Positions 43,089 to 53,114 of a DNA stretch of 64,000 nucleotides are shown piece after piece. The DNA comes from Allobosea sp. GTDB lineage: Bacteria > Pseudomonadota > Alphaproteobacteria > Rhizobiales > Beijerinckiaceae. A program made the translations under genes and the position numbers. The notes below the pieces were generated by a model, which ran no database searches, was not told the origin of the DNA, and worked only from the letters and a program-made list of their open reading frames with translations. The DNA lies in the NCBI RefSeq assembly GCF_017308075.1, contig NZ_JAFKFX010000027.1, positions 223,339 to 287,338 on the forward strand. The letters run 5' to 3'. The first letter of the stretch is position 1. Every line of letters starts with the position of its first letter.

Positions 43089-46000
43089 ATGGCCGGGCTC
43101 AACCTGTTCAGCATCCCGGCCGGCGCGCCCTTCCTGGCCGTGCTGGCGGAGGCGCTGCTGGCCGGGCGCTTCGGCAAGGCCCATGACCCCGCCGACCCGA
43201 CGGCGCTGTCGCGCACGACGCTCTATCTGCCGACCCAACGCGCCGCCCGCGCCCTCGCGGCGATCCTGTCGGAAAAACTCGGCGGCCGGCCGCTGCTCCT
43301 GCCGCGCATCGTGCCTCTTGGCGATGTCGACGAGGCCGAGACGGCGCTGATCGCCGGCTCCGGCGAGATGCTGGCGCGCGTCGCGCCGATCGAACCGCTG
43401 CAACGCCGGCTGATCCTGGCCCGGCTGATCGCGCAATGGGGCAAGGCGGCCAACCGCCAGCATCTGCGGCTCGATCCGGCCGAGCCGGCGCTGGTGCCCT
43501 CGACGCTCGCCGAGGCCTGGGGCCTCGCCGGCGACCTCGCCGGCCTGCTCGACCAGATGCAGACCGAGGGCGTCTCGCCCGAGCGGCTACGTGGCCTCGA
43601 CGCCGCCCGCTTCGACGAGATCTGGCAGTTCAACGCCCGTTTCCTCGATATCGTCGCCGAGACCTGGCCGGCGATCCTGGCCGAGCGCGGCGAATGCGAC
43701 CCGGCCGATTTTCGCAACCGCATGCTCGAGGCCGAGCGCCGGCGCCTCGAGGCCGGCGGCCTCTCCGGCCCGGTGATCGCCGCCGGCTCGACCGGCACGG
43801 TGCCGGCCACGGCGCGACTGCTCGCCACGATCGCCCGTCTGCCGAACGGCGCGGTGGTGCTGCCCGATCTCGACGAGGCGCTGCCGGAGCCAGCCTGGCG
43901 GGCGATATCCGGGGAGCCCGCGCCCTCGCATCCGCAGGCCGCCCTGCATCATCTCCTGGAGGTGATCGGCGCCGGCCGCGACGAGGTCGAGAGTCTCGCC
44001 CGGCCAGCCGAAGCGCTTGCCGCCCGGCGTGATCTGCTGCGGCAGGCGATGCTGCCGGCGACGGTCACCGATGGCTGGGCCGGCATCGCCGCCGCGCCCG
44101 GCGCGGACACGGCACTCGCCGGCCTGCGCGTGGTCGAAGCCGCCGACGAGCGCGAGGAGGCGCTCATCGCCGCGCTCGCCTTGCGCGAGGCCCTCGAACG
44201 GCCGGGCGAGCGCGCGGCGCTGATCACGCCGGATCGCGGCCTCGCCGAGCGCGTCGCGATCGAGCTTCGGCGCTGGGGCATCGTCGCCGACGATTCCGCC
44301 GGCTTGCCGCTCGGGCGCTGGCCGGCCGGGGCGCTGCTGCGCCTCGTCCTCGACGCCGTCGCGACGGAGTTCGCGCCGGCCGGCATCGTCGCCCTGCTGG
44401 CGCACCCGCTCTGCCGGCTCGGCCTCAGCGAAGCCGTGCTGCGCCAGGGTGCGGCGACGCTGGAGATCGGCTGCTGGCGCGGCGAGACGGTCGGCCGCGG
44501 CCTTGACGGGCTGCACCGGGCCTTTGCCGGGATCGAGGACCTGATCGATGCCAAGCATGCGCCGCGCCCGCGTCGCAAGCTGACGCCGGAGGATCGCGCC
44601 GCCGCCGAGCAGGTGCTCGCGCGCCTCGACGCAGCGCTGGCGCCTCTGGCAACGGCGCTCGCCCGGCGCGAGCCGGTGCTCGCCGAGGTCGCGGGAGCCG
44701 CCCGCGCCGCCGTCGCGGCACTCGGCAGCGACGAGAGCGGCAGTTCTCTGGTCTTCCGCGGCCCCGATGGCGAGGCGCTGGCCGCGCTGTTCGACGAGAT
44801 CGAGGCCGCGCTGGCGGAGGCCCCGACGGAAGGGCGGGCGCGCGACTGGATCGCGATCCTCTCCGGGCTGATCGACGAGCGCGCGGTGGTCAGGCGCGAG
44901 CCCGGCCATCCCCGCCTGAAGATCTGGGGCCTGCTCGAGGCCCGCCTGCTCGAAGCCGAACATGTCGTGCTCGGCGGGCTGATCGAAGGCGTCTGGCCGC
45001 CGACGACACAGACCGATTCCTTCCTGAACCGGCCGATGCGTGCCGAGCTGGGGCTGACCTCGCCGGAACGGCGCATCGGCCAGACCGCGCATGACTTCGT
45101 CCAGGCGGCGCTGGCGGGCAAGGTGACGCTGACCCGTGCCCGCAAGGCCGGCGAGGCGGAGACCATCCCCTCGCGCTTCTGGCAGCGCCTGAAGGCGGTG
45201 ACTCCGACCGATGCCTGGCAGGCGGCGGAGGCGCGCGGCCGCGAGCTGATCGGCTGGGCCGGGTTGCTCAGCGCCCCGGCGCGGGCGACGCCGGCGAGCC
45301 GCCCGAAACCGGTGCCAGCGTCGCATCTGCATCCGAAGCGGCTCAGCGTCACAGAGGTCGAGACGCTCTATCGCGACCCCTATGCGCTGTTCGCTCGCAA
45401 GATCCTGAAGCTCGACGCCCTGCCGGAAATGGCGGAGGACCCCGGCGCCTCCGATCGCGGCTCCCTCCTGCACGACATCGTCGCCGAGTTCGCGCAGACC
45501 TATCCCGAGCAGATGCCGGCCGGCGCCGCCGCCAGCCTGATCGAGATCGGCGAGCGGATGTTCCGTGCCTTCGACGAGACGCCGGAGGTGCGTGCCTTCT
45601 GGTGGCCGCGCTTCCTGATGATCGTGGAGAACTTCGTCGGCTGGGAGGAGAGGCGGCGGCCGGAGCTCGCCAGGGTCGCGGTCGAGCACGACACCCAAGG
45701 CGAGTTTCCCCTGCCGGGCGGCGGCGGCATCCTGCTCACCGGCCGCGCCGACCGGATCGAGGTGACGCGCGAAGGCAAGCTCAGGATCATCGACTTCAAG
45801 ACCGGCGCGCCGCCGAGCGACGAGCAGGTCAGGCTCGGCTTCGCCCCGCAACTGACGCTCGAAGCCGAGCTTGCGCTGCGCCACGGCTTTCCGCCCACCG
45901 TCAGGGCCGCGCCTGTCGAGGCGCTCATGTACCTGAAGCTCGGCCACGACCCGAAGAGCTGGCAGAAGGACAAGAAGCTCGCCTTCAAGGACGAGAGCCA

Positions 46001-46193
46001 GGCCGACGTCACCGCCCGCCATCTTGCGCATCTGCTCGCGCATCTTTCGGATTTGCGGGCCGGCAAGGAGCCCTATGTCTCGCGGCGGGCGCCGGCCTAC
46101 ATCAAATATGCCAGCCCCTATGATCAGCTCGCGCGGGTCAAGGAATGGTCGGCCGCGCCCGGCCTCGGCTCCGAGACGGGAGACGAGGCATGA
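43089..46193 (+). CDS. addB: Double-strand break repair nuclease AddB
   Basis: The 1034-residue AddB subunit works with AddA to resect DNA ends for recombination and to recognise Chi-like sites. It has a helicase-like fold without a working P-loop, which is normal for proteobacterial AddB. It also has motifs such as LYLPTQRAARALAAIL near the N-terminus, VVLGGLIEGVWPP, and a C-terminal RecB-type nuclease domain with GRADRIEVTREGKLRIIDFKTGAPP (catalytic Asp and Asp-x-Lys). The start is 5 bases from murU; its stop overlaps the addA start (ATGA). Confidence 0.96.
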   Translation: MAGLNLFSIPAGAPFLAVLAEALLAGRFGKAHDPADPTALSRTTLYLPTQRAARALAAILSEKLGGRPLLLPRIVPLGDVDEAETALIAGSGEMLARVAPIEPLQRRLILARLIAQWGKAANRQHLRLDPAEPALVPSTLAEAWGLAGDLAGLLDQMQTEGVSPERLRGLDAARFDEIWQFNARFLDIVAETWPAILAERGECDPADFRNRMLEAERRRLEAGGLSGPVIAAGSTGTVPATARLLATIARLPNGAVVLPDLDEALPEPAWRAISGEPAPSHPQAALHHLLEVIGAGRDEVESLARPAEALAARRDLLRQAMLPATVTDGWAGIAAAPGADTALAGLRVVEAADEREEALIAALALREALERPGERAALITPDRGLAERVAIELRRWGIVADDSAGLPLGRWPAGALLRLVLDAVATEFAPAGIVALLAHPLCRLGLSEAVLRQGAATLEIGCWRGETVGRGLDGLHRAFAGIEDLIDAKHAPRPRRKLTPEDRAAAEQVLARLDAALAPLATALARREPVLAEVAGAARAAVAALGSDESGSSLVFRGPDGEALAALFDEIEAALAEAPTEGRARDWIAILSGLIDERAVVRREPGHPRLKIWGLLEARLLEAEHVVLGGLIEGVWPPTTQTDSFLNRPMRAELGLTSPERRIGQTAHDFVQAALAGKVTLTRARKAGEAETIPSRFWQRLKAVTPTDAWQAAEARGRELIGWAGLLSAPARATPASRPKPVPASHLHPKRLSVTEVETLYRDPYALFARKILKLDALPEMAEDPGASDRGSLLHDIVAEFAQTYPEQMPAGAAASLIEIGERMFRAFDETPEVRAFWWPRFLMIVENFVGWEERRRPELARVAVEHDTQGEFPLPGGGGILLTGRADRIEVTREGKLRIIDFKTGAPPSDEQVRLGFAPQLTLEAELALRHGFPPTVRAAPVEALMYLKLGHDPKSWQKDKKLAFKDESQADVTARHLAHLLAHLSDLRAGKEPYVSRRAPAYIKYASPYDQLARVKEWSAAPGLGSETGDEA

Positions 46194-49100
46194 GTGCCCA
46201 CGCCACCCCTTCCGGCTGGGTGATCCCTGCGCTGACGAAGGCCAATCAGGCGCTGGCGGCCGAACCCGATCTCAGCGCCTGGGTGGCCGCCAATGCCGGC
46301 TCGGGCAAGACGCATGTGCTGGTCAACCGGGTGCTGCGGCTCCTGCTCGACGGGGTCGCGCCCGGGCGGATGCTCTGCATCACCTATACCAAGGCCGCCG
46401 CCGCCAACATGTCGAACCGGCTGTTCCGTGCGCTCTCGGAATGGGCCGTAGCAGATGACGAAGCGCTACGCGCAACCCTGGCGAAGCTGACCGGGCAGGC
46501 GCCCGGCGCTGCCGGCCTCGCCCGGGCGCGGCGGCTGTTCGCGCAGGCGCTGGAGACGCCGGGCGGCCTCAAGATCGAGACGATCCACGCCTTCTGCACC
46601 CGCGTTCTGCAGAGCGCGCCCTTCGAGGCGAACGTGCCGGCGCGCTTCGAGGTCGCCGACGATCTCGCCCAGGACGAGCTGATGCGCGATGCCAGGCGCG
46701 ACCTGCTCGCGACCACCGCCGCCGACCCCAGCGGACCGCAGGCGCGGGCGCTGCGTTTCATGGCGCGCGAGGCGGCGCAGGATAGTTTCGACCAGATCAT
46801 GCGCGAGGCGCTGCACCAGCGCGCGCTGTTCAATGACGGCCTGGGCCGGGCGCGCAGCCCGGAGGAGATGGAAGCGGGCGTCGCCGCCTTCCTCGGCATC
46901 GCGACGGAGCTGACGCCGGAGGCGGTGCAGCAGCGCTTCGGGGCGGAGCTGGCGGCCATCGGCGGTATCTCGGCGCTGATCGACAGCTTCGACGCCGGCA
47001 GCGCGACGCGGCAGAAGGCGGCGGCGGCGCTGCGGCTCGCGCTGTCGACGGAAGCCGGGATCGACCCGGTCGCGGCCTGCCGGGCCGGCATCCTGACCCT
47101 CGAAGGCACGGTCAGCCAGCATGTCCGGGGCAAGGGCAACAGCGCCCTGCCGGCCCATCTCGACGAGGCGCTCGACACCGTCGCCGGCTGCCTGCTGCGT
47201 GCGATCGAGCAGCTCAACGCCATCGCCGTGCGCGAGCGCAGCAATGCGCTCGCCGTGTTGGTGACGCATATCCTTTCCGCCTATCAGCGGCTGAAGGCAC
47301 AGCGCTCGCTGCTCGACTATGACGATCTGATCGGCAAGACGCGCTCGCTGCTCGACCGGGTCGACCCGGCCTGGGCGCTCTACAAGCTCGATGCCGGCAT
47401 CGACCACATCCTGCTCGACGAGGCGCAGGACACCAGCGCGGCGCAATGGGCGATCCTGCGCCGCCTCGCCGAGGAGTTCTCCGCCGGCGAGGGCGCGCGT
47501 GATCAGGCGCGGCCGCGCACAGTCTTCGTGGTCGGCGACGAGAAGCAGTCGATCTACGGCTTCCAGGGCGCGGCGCCGCGGCATTTCGGCGAGGAACGCG
47601 CCCGGCTGGGCAAGCGGCTGGACGCGGCCGGCCAGCGCTTCGCTCCGATCAGCCTCAACACCTCCTTCCGCTCGGCGCCGGACATCATGCAGGCGGTCGA
47701 CGCCGTCTTCGCACCGCAGGCGCATTGGCGCGGCCTCGTCTTCGACGGCGGTGCCGGGCCGGAGCGGCACGATACGGTCAGGCAGGCGGCGATCGGCGCG
47801 GTCGATCTCTGGCCGATCTCTGCCGACGATGCCGGCAACAAGCCCGATGCCTGGACGACGCCGGTCGATGCGCCGGAGCGCCGCTCGGGGCTGGTCAAGC
47901 TCGCCGCGCGCATCGCCGAGGTGCTGAAGCGCTGGAAAGAGGCCGGCCATGACGATCTCGGCCGACCGTTCAAGCCGGGCGACGTGATGATCCTGCTGCG
48001 CCAGCGCGGGGCGCTGTTCGAGGCGATCGTCAAGGCGCTGAAGGATGCCGGCGTGCCCGTCGCCGGGCGCGACCGGCTGACGCTCGCCGAGCATCCCGCC
48101 ATCGAGGATCTGGTCGCGCTCGGCCGCGCCATCCTGCTGCCGCAGGACGATCTCTCGCTGGCGATCACGCTGAAGACGCCGCTGTTCGGGCTGGGCGACG
48201 ACGACCTCTTGCGCTTTGCCCCGGAGCGGCAAGGCTCGCTGCGCGAGGCGCTACGCCAGGCCGCAGAGAGCGAGCCGCGCTATGCCTCTGCCGAGGCCAA
48301 GCTGACCGAACTCGGCGAGGATGCCGGGCGCAACGGCCCGTTCCGCTTCTTCGCCGGGCTGCTCGGCCCCGGCGGCGGGCGCAATCTCGCTCTGGCACGG
48401 CTCGGGCCGGAGGCGGGCGACGCGCTCGACGCCTTCCTCAGCGCCGCGCTCGACCATGAGCGGCGCTACGGGCCTTCGCTCGCCGGCTTCCTGCACCATA
48501 TCGGTGCGGTCGCAACGCAGGTGAAGCGCGATCTCTCGGCCAGTGCCGGCGAGGTCCGGGTGATGACGGTGCATGGCTCGAAGGGGCTCGAGGCGCCGTT
48601 CGTCATCCTCGCCGATCTCGGCGTCGCGCCCGGCGAGCGGCGCCTGCCGAAGCTGATCGGCGTCGAGACGCCGGGCGGCGTGCCGGTGCCGATCTGGGCG
48701 CCGGCCAGGGCCGGCGATTCCAGCGCGACCCGCGGCGCCAAGGACGAGATCGTCGCGCAGATGATCGAGGAGCATCACCGCCTGCTCTATGTCGCGATGA
48801 CGCGGGCCGAGGAGCGGCTGATCCTCTGCGGCGTACAGGCCAAGGGCGAGGCGCCGGAGGGTTCCTGGTACGCCATGGCCGAGCTCGGGCTCTCTGGCTC
48901 GACGAGCGGGCTCGGCGAGGTCGCGGCGCCCGATGGCGATGGCACAGTCCGGCGCTTCATGGTCTCGCAGCCGCAGGCGCAGCCTAAAGCCGAGACGCAG
49001 GCGACGCAGGCCGGCGCCATCGCCCCGGCCTGGCTCGCCCGCTCCGCCCCGCCGGAGCAGGAAGCGCTGCCGCCGCTGCGGCCCTCCAACGCGCTGGGCG

Positions 49101-49666
49101 CCGCCGACGCCGCGGCCCGTCCGGCCGACGGCCCGTTCCTCGCCGAAGCGGCGGCGGCCGGACGCCTGGCGCATCTCCTGCTCCAGATCCTGCCGGAGGT
49201 GCCGCCCGAAAGGCGCGGCGAAACCGCCCGCGCTCTGGCGGAAGCGCGCGGTGCAAATCTTTCGTCCGAGCGCCGCCAGCGCATCTGCGCCGACGCACTG
49301 GCGCTGATCGCACGGCCGGAGCTGGCGGCGCTGTTCGCGCCGGGCAGCCTCGCCGAAGCGCCGCTCGCCGGCGAGGTCGTCTTGCCCGGCGGGCAGGTGC
49401 GCCCGGTGATCGGCCGGATCGATCGGCTCGCGGCGACCGATGACGAGGTGCTGATCGCCGATTTCAAGACGGCGGCGCGGGCGCCGAAGGACGCCGCCTC
49501 CCTGCCCGCGACGACGTTGGCGCAGCTCGCCGTCTACCGGCGCCTGGTCGGCGAGATCTATCCGGGCCGGACTGTCAGAGCGCTGGCGATCTACACGGCA
49601 AACCTCACCGTGCTCGAGCCGAGCGCGACGGAACTCGATGCCGTTCTGGCGAATTTGGCAGGGTAG
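46190..49666 (+). CDS. addA: Double-strand break repair helicase-nuclease AddA
   Basis: The 1158-residue UvrD-like helicase and nuclease partner of AddB. Visible motifs: Walker A AANAGSGKTHVLVNRVLRLL near residue 30, LLDEAQDTSAAQW, VGDEKQSIYGFQGA, MTVHGSKGLEAPFVIL, LLYVAMTRAEERLILCG, and the C-terminal nuclease GRIDRLAATDDEVLIADFKT. All helicase and nuclease centres appear intact. The ATG overlaps the addB stop; a longer upstream frame inside addB is not used. trxA follows about 110 bases later, the usual alphaproteobacterial arrangement. Confidence 0.96.
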   Translation: MSAHATPSGWVIPALTKANQALAAEPDLSAWVAANAGSGKTHVLVNRVLRLLLDGVAPGRMLCITYTKAAAANMSNRLFRALSEWAVADDEALRATLAKLTGQAPGAAGLARARRLFAQALETPGGLKIETIHAFCTRVLQSAPFEANVPARFEVADDLAQDELMRDARRDLLATTAADPSGPQARALRFMAREAAQDSFDQIMREALHQRALFNDGLGRARSPEEMEAGVAAFLGIATELTPEAVQQRFGAELAAIGGISALIDSFDAGSATRQKAAAALRLALSTEAGIDPVAACRAGILTLEGTVSQHVRGKGNSALPAHLDEALDTVAGCLLRAIEQLNAIAVRERSNALAVLVTHILSAYQRLKAQRSLLDYDDLIGKTRSLLDRVDPAWALYKLDAGIDHILLDEAQDTSAAQWAILRRLAEEFSAGEGARDQARPRTVFVVGDEKQSIYGFQGAAPRHFGEERARLGKRLDAAGQRFAPISLNTSFRSAPDIMQAVDAVFAPQAHWRGLVFDGGAGPERHDTVRQAAIGAVDLWPISADDAGNKPDAWTTPVDAPERRSGLVKLAARIAEVLKRWKEAGHDDLGRPFKPGDVMILLRQRGALFEAIVKALKDAGVPVAGRDRLTLAEHPAIEDLVALGRAILLPQDDLSLAITLKTPLFGLGDDDLLRFAPERQGSLREALRQAAESEPRYASAEAKLTELGEDAGRNGPFRFFAGLLGPGGGRNLALARLGPEAGDALDAFLSAALDHERRYGPSLAGFLHHIGAVATQVKRDLSASAGEVRVMTVHGSKGLEAPFVILADLGVAPGERRLPKLIGVETPGGVPVPIWAPARAGDSSATRGAKDEIVAQMIEEHHRLLYVAMTRAEERLILCGVQAKGEAPEGSWYAMAELGLSGSTSGLGEVAAPDGDGTVRRFMVSQPQAQPKAETQATQAGAIAPAWLARSAPPEQEALPPLRPSNALGAADAAARPADGPFLAEAAAAGRLAHLLLQILPEVPPERRGETARALAEARGANLSSERRQRICADALALIARPELAALFAPGSLAEAPLAGEVVLPGGQVRPVIGRIDRLAATDDEVLIADFKTAARAPKDAASLPATTLAQLAVYRRLVGEIYPGRTVRALAIYTANLTVLEPSATELDAVLANLAG

Positions 49667-49776
49667 ACCTGCTTGATCGTGAGGCGAGCCAGCCTTGACC
49701 CTGGCGGCGTCGGTTCATAGCTTCCGGAACGAATGGCGGCGCGAAAGCCGTCTCGCAAATCGAAAAGGCGACAGCC

Positions 49777-50097
49777 ATGGCGACGACGAAAGTGACCGAT
49801 GCGAGCTTCGAGGCCGATGTCCTCAAGTCGAGCCAGCCGGTGGTGGTGGATTTCTGGGCCGAGTGGTGCGGTCCCTGCCGGATGATCGGCCCGGCACTCG
49901 AGGAGATCGCCGGCGAGCTCGACGGCAAGGTCAAGATCGTGAAGATGAATGTCGACGAGAACCAGCAGATCCCGGCCCAGTTCGGCATCCGCTCGATCCC
50001 GACCCTGATGCTGTTCAAGGACGGCAAGCTGGCCTCGCAGAAGGTCGGCGCCGCCCCGAAGAGCGATCTCTCGCGCTGGATCTCGGCCGCGGTCTGA
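49777..50097 (+). CDS. trxA: Thioredoxin TrxA
   Basis: A 106-residue cytoplasmic disulphide reductant. The active site is WCGPC with Cys31 and Cys34, preceded by VVVDFWAEW; the cis-Pro loop is [13 protein letters not shown]. Size and sequence are those of classical TrxA. It lies downstream of addBA and ends with a strong hairpin. Confidence 0.97.
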   Translation: MATTKVTDASFEADVLKSSQPVVVDFWAEWCGPCRMIGPALEEIAGELDGKVKIVKMNVDENQQIPAQFGIRSIPTLMLFKDGKLASQKVGAAPKSDLSRWISAAV

Positions 50098-50116
50098 TCC
50101 TTTGCAGCTGCAGTGA

Positions 50117-50152
50117 AAGAGGCCCGCCTTCCCCAGGGAAGGCGGGCCTCTT
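50117..50152 (+). terminator. Terminator hairpin after trxA
   Basis: AGAGGCCCGCCTTCCC and GGGAAGGCGGGCCTCT form a near-perfect 16-bp stem with a very short loop, starting about 20 bases after the trxA stop. Few T residues follow (TTCTGTT), but stem strength is high. It may also serve the convergent DoxX gene. Confidence 0.85.
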
Positions 50153-50198
50153 CTGTTCCAAGCGCGCCGTCATTCCGGCTGGAGCGAGGCGAGAAGCC

Positions 50199-50594
50199 TC
50201 AGCCCTTGCGGTTGTCGAGCGCGAAGGAGCCGGGGCCGGCGAAGACAATGTAGAAGAAGATGAAGCAGAACAGCAGGGCCGGCTCGCCGCCATTGAGCAG
50301 CGGGTAGAAGCTCTTGGGCGCGTGCGCCATCCAGTAGGCGACGGCCATCAGCCCCGACAGGACAAAGGCGGTCGGGCGGGTGAGGAAGCCGACCGCGAGC
50401 AGCGCGCCGCCGACGACTTCGAGCACCGCCGCGGTCCAGCTCAGGCTGAAGGCGGCCGGCATGCCCCAGGAGGGCGCGACCGGAAAGGCGAAGAGCTTCT
50501 GGGTGCCATGAGTGAAAAAGGTCAGCGCCGTGACGATGCGCAACAGCGCAAGCGAATGCGGAGCAAAGCGGCTCAACGAACTCAGGGTCGGCAT
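50199..50594 (-). CDS. DoxX family membrane protein
   Basis: A 131-residue protein with four membrane helices. DoxX features are LALLRIVTALTFFTHGTQKLFAF near residues 14-36, GGALLAVGFLTRPTAFVLSGLMAVAYWM, and NGGEPALLFCFIFFYIVFAGPGSFALD near the end. The family is linked to oxidative stress and thiol redox balance in some bacteria, but this member's role is unknown. A GGAAAGAA ribosome site precedes the ATG. It converges on trxA and is divergent from the PBP1A gene. Confidence 0.92.
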   Translation of the reverse strand: MPTLSSLSRFAPHSLALLRIVTALTFFTHGTQKLFAFPVAPSWGMPAAFSLSWTAAVLEVVGGALLAVGFLTRPTAFVLSGLMAVAYWMAHAPKSFYPLLNGGEPALLFCFIFFYIVFAGPGSFALDNRKG

Positions 50595-50907
50595 GCAGAA
50601 ATTCTTTCCTATTCGAGACTAGATTAGAGAAATTCCATTCGAATGGCGGCCTTTGCTGGCAAATATCTGATTCACCACTCAAGGCGGTTGTCAGCGACGG
50701 CTCAGGGGCGATCAACTCACATTTTCGTTTGCAGTGCAGCAAAGGACGGCGGCGGCAAATCCGCCACAGTGCGGAAAACTCGCCTCTTTGGCGGCATTCC
50801 GCCGCGCGGCGCGCTTAACCGACCCTTAAAAGCGCCATGTTTAAATTCTGTTTGGAAATTGGCCGGCCGCCTGTCGCGCGCCGGCCATGGGGCCTGAACG
50901 GGGCGGG
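50595..50907. other. Intergenic region between divergent DoxX and PBP1A genes
   Basis: About 310 bases without a gene. The left half is comparatively AT-rich, consistent with promoter sequence. Near the right end is a perfect TTAA-N7-TTAA CtrA-type box (separate entry). No further hairpin or small gene is evident. Confidence 0.6.
50815..50829 (+). promoter_or_regulatory. CtrA-type binding site upstream of PBP1A gene
   Basis: TTAA (50815-50818), CCGACCC, TTAA (50826-50829): a perfect match to the CtrA consensus TTAA-N7-TTAA. It lies about 80 bases before the PBP1A start and is flanked by GCGC on both sides, making a loose larger palindrome. Regulation by CtrA is inference from consensus. Confidence 0.5.
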
Positions 50908-53049
50908 ATGAACGACCGGTCGAGACGGAACGGAGAGCGGCGCGAGCCCTCATTCGAACCTGCGCGCGAGAATTACGAGCGCGACGACGGCGAATTGCGC
51001 CTATCGGCCGAGGACCGCCCCTATCGCGGAGGAAAGAACCCCGTGGCACCGCGCCAGCAACCGCGCCGCCAGAAGACCGAAGGGCGTGGCGGCCGCAGGC
51101 CGCGCCGCAAGGGCCGCTCCTTCTTCGGCCGGATCTTCTATTGGGGCTTCGTCCTCGGGCTCTGGGCCGTGCTCGGAGTCGGCGGGGTCGTCGCCTATCA
51201 CGCAGCGCAATTGCCGCCGATCGACCAGCTCACAGTGCCGAAGCGGCCGCCGAACATCGCGATCCTCGCCGCCGACGGCTCGCTGCTCGCCAATCGCGGC
51301 GAGACCGGCGGGCGGACGATCACGCTCGGCGAAGTCCCGCCCTATCTGCCGAAAGCCTTCGTCGCCATCGAGGACCGGCGCTTCTACGAGCATTTCGGCA
51401 TCGACCCGATCGGCCTCACCCGCGCCGTCGTCAACAACGTCACGAAGCGCGGCGGCGTCCAGGGCGGCTCGACCCTGACCCAACAGCTCGCCAAGAACCT
51501 GTTCCTGACCCAGGAACGCACCGCCGCCCGCAAGATCCAGGAAGCGATCCTCTCGCTCTGGCTGGAGCGGACCTACACCAAGGACCAGATCCTCGAGCTC
51601 TATCTCAACCGGGTCTATTTCGGCTCGGGCGCCTATGGCGTCGAGGCCGCCTCCCAGCGCTATTTCAACAAATCGGCACGCTCTGTGACGATCGCCGAGG
51701 CGGCGATGCTCGCAGGCCTCGTCCAGGCGCCGTCGCGGCTGGCGCCAAACCGCAATCCGGAAGCGGCGGAGAAGCGCGCCCAGCTGGTGATCTCGGCGAT
51801 GGCCGATCAGGGCCTGATCTCGCAGGCCTCGGCCAAGGGCGCGTTGATCGCGCCGGCCGAGGCGGCCGAGCGCACCGGCGCCGGCTCCGTCAACTACGCC
51901 GCCGACTACGTCATGGACGTGCTCGACGACTTCATCGGCGCGATCGAGGGCGACGTCACCGTCCTGACCACGATCGACACCAAGCTGCAGGCCAGCGCCG
52001 AGACGATGCTGGTCGAGACTCTGAACGCCCAGGGCGCCAAGCAGAACGCCAGCCAGGGCGCCATCGTCTCGATGGCGCCGGACGGGGCGCTGCGCGCGCT
52101 GATCGGCGGGCGCGACTACACCAAGAGCCAGTTCAACCGGGCGACGGCGGCACGGCGCCAGCCGGGCTCGGCCTTCAAGCCCTTCGTCTATCTCGCGGCG
52201 CTGGAGAACGGCCTGACGCCGGATGCGATCCGCGACGATTCGCCGGTCTCGATCAAGGGCTGGCAGCCGGAAAACAACAGCCGCACCTATCGCGGCCCGG
52301 TGACGCTGCAGACCGCCTTCGCGCTCTCGCTCAACACCGTGGTGGTCAAGCTCAACCTGGAGATCGGCCCGAAGGAAGCGGTCCGGGTGGCGCAGCGCCT
52401 CGGCATCAATTCGGCGCTGCAGGCCAACCCCTCGCTGGCGCTCGGCACCTCCGAGGTCACGCCGATCGAATTGACCAGCGCCTATGCGACCTTCGCCAAT
52501 GGCGGCAAGAGCGTGCTGCCCTATGTCATCCGCGAGGTGAAATCGCTCTCCGGCAAGGTGCTCTACGCCCGCAAGGCCTCCGGCTTCGGCGAGGTGGTGA
52601 AGCCGCAGATTCTCTCGATGATGAACACCATGTTCAACGAGACCATGGTGCGCGGCACCGGCAGCAAGGCCAATTTCCCAGGCTGGGAGCTCGGCGGCAA
52701 ATCGGGCACGACGCAGGATTTCCGCGATGCCTGGTTCGTCGGCTTCAGCTCCCGGCTGGTGACGGCGGTCTGGCTCGGCAATGACGACAACAGCACGATG
52801 AAGCGCGTCTATGGCAGCGGTCTGCCGGCCGATATCTGGAGCAAGTTCATGAAGGCCGCCCATGCCGGCCTGCAACCGGCGCCGCTGCCCGGCGGGCTCT
52901 GGCATAGCGGACCGAAATCGATCTTCGAGCCGGGCGAGCCCGTCGCCGGCGTGGCGCCGCGGCCGCAAGCTGCGATCGAGGGCGATCGGGCTTGGGTCCC
53001 GCCACCGCCGCAGGAGAAGAACTTCCTGGAGCGCCTGTTCGGCGGGTAG
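50908..53049 (+). CDS. Class A penicillin-binding protein (PBP1A family)
   Basis: A 713-residue bifunctional cell-wall synthase. A basic, disordered cytoplasmic head (to about residue 75) precedes one membrane helix (FYWGFVLGLWAVLGVGGVVAY). The glycosyltransferase domain has EDRRFYEHFGIDP with the catalytic Glu, GGSTLTQQLAKN, and RKIQEAILSLWLE. The transpeptidase domain has the Ser nucleophile in GSAFKPF, SLN in FALSLNT and KSGT in GGKSGTTQDFRDAWFVG. The tail is Pro-rich. The start could be the ATG at 50887 or 50908; I prefer the latter because it follows a G-rich stretch. A CtrA-type box lies upstream. Confidence 0.92.
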   Translation: MNDRSRRNGERREPSFEPARENYERDDGELRLSAEDRPYRGGKNPVAPRQQPRRQKTEGRGGRRPRRKGRSFFGRIFYWGFVLGLWAVLGVGGVVAYHAAQLPPIDQLTVPKRPPNIAILAADGSLLANRGETGGRTITLGEVPPYLPKAFVAIEDRRFYEHFGIDPIGLTRAVVNNVTKRGGVQGGSTLTQQLAKNLFLTQERTAARKIQEAILSLWLERTYTKDQILELYLNRVYFGSGAYGVEAASQRYFNKSARSVTIAEAAMLAGLVQAPSRLAPNRNPEAAEKRAQLVISAMADQGLISQASAKGALIAPAEAAERTGAGSVNYAADYVMDVLDDFIGAIEGDVTVLTTIDTKLQASAETMLVETLNAQGAKQNASQGAIVSMAPDGALRALIGGRDYTKSQFNRATAARRQPGSAFKPFVYLAALENGLTPDAIRDDSPVSIKGWQPENNSRTYRGPVTLQTAFALSLNTVVVKLNLEIGPKEAVRVAQRLGINSALQANPSLALGTSEVTPIELTSAYATFANGGKSVLPYVIREVKSLSGKVLYARKASGFGEVVKPQILSMMNTMFNETMVRGTGSKANFPGWELGGKSGTTQDFRDAWFVGFSSRLVTAVWLGNDDNSTMKRVYGSGLPADIWSKFMKAAHAGLQPAPLPGGLWHSGPKSIFEPGEPVAGVAPRPQAAIEGDRAWVPPPPQEKNFLERLFGG

Positions 53050-53053
53050 AACA

Positions 53054-53098
53054 TCGTCATTCCGGGCTCAGACCTATCGGCCTGCCCCGGAAAGACGA
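53054..53098. repeat. Inverted repeat between convergent PBP1A and hrpB
   Basis: Arms TCGTCATTCCGGG (53054-53066) and CCCGGAAAGACGA (53086-53098) pair with one mismatch. The GTCATTCCGG word matches the repeat at 58121. It lies between two converging genes and probably acts as a terminator. Confidence 0.6.
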
Positions 53099-53114
53099 CG
53101 AGGTCGCCGATGCC

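Noticed and set aside
43587-46043. 818-codon open frame antisense to addB
   Set aside because: AddB motifs on the plus strand are unmistakable; the antisense product has no recognisable domain or ribosome site.
51001-52968. 655-codon open frame antisense to the PBP1A gene
   Set aside because: The plus-strand frame contains all PBP motifs. The antisense translation is a shadow.
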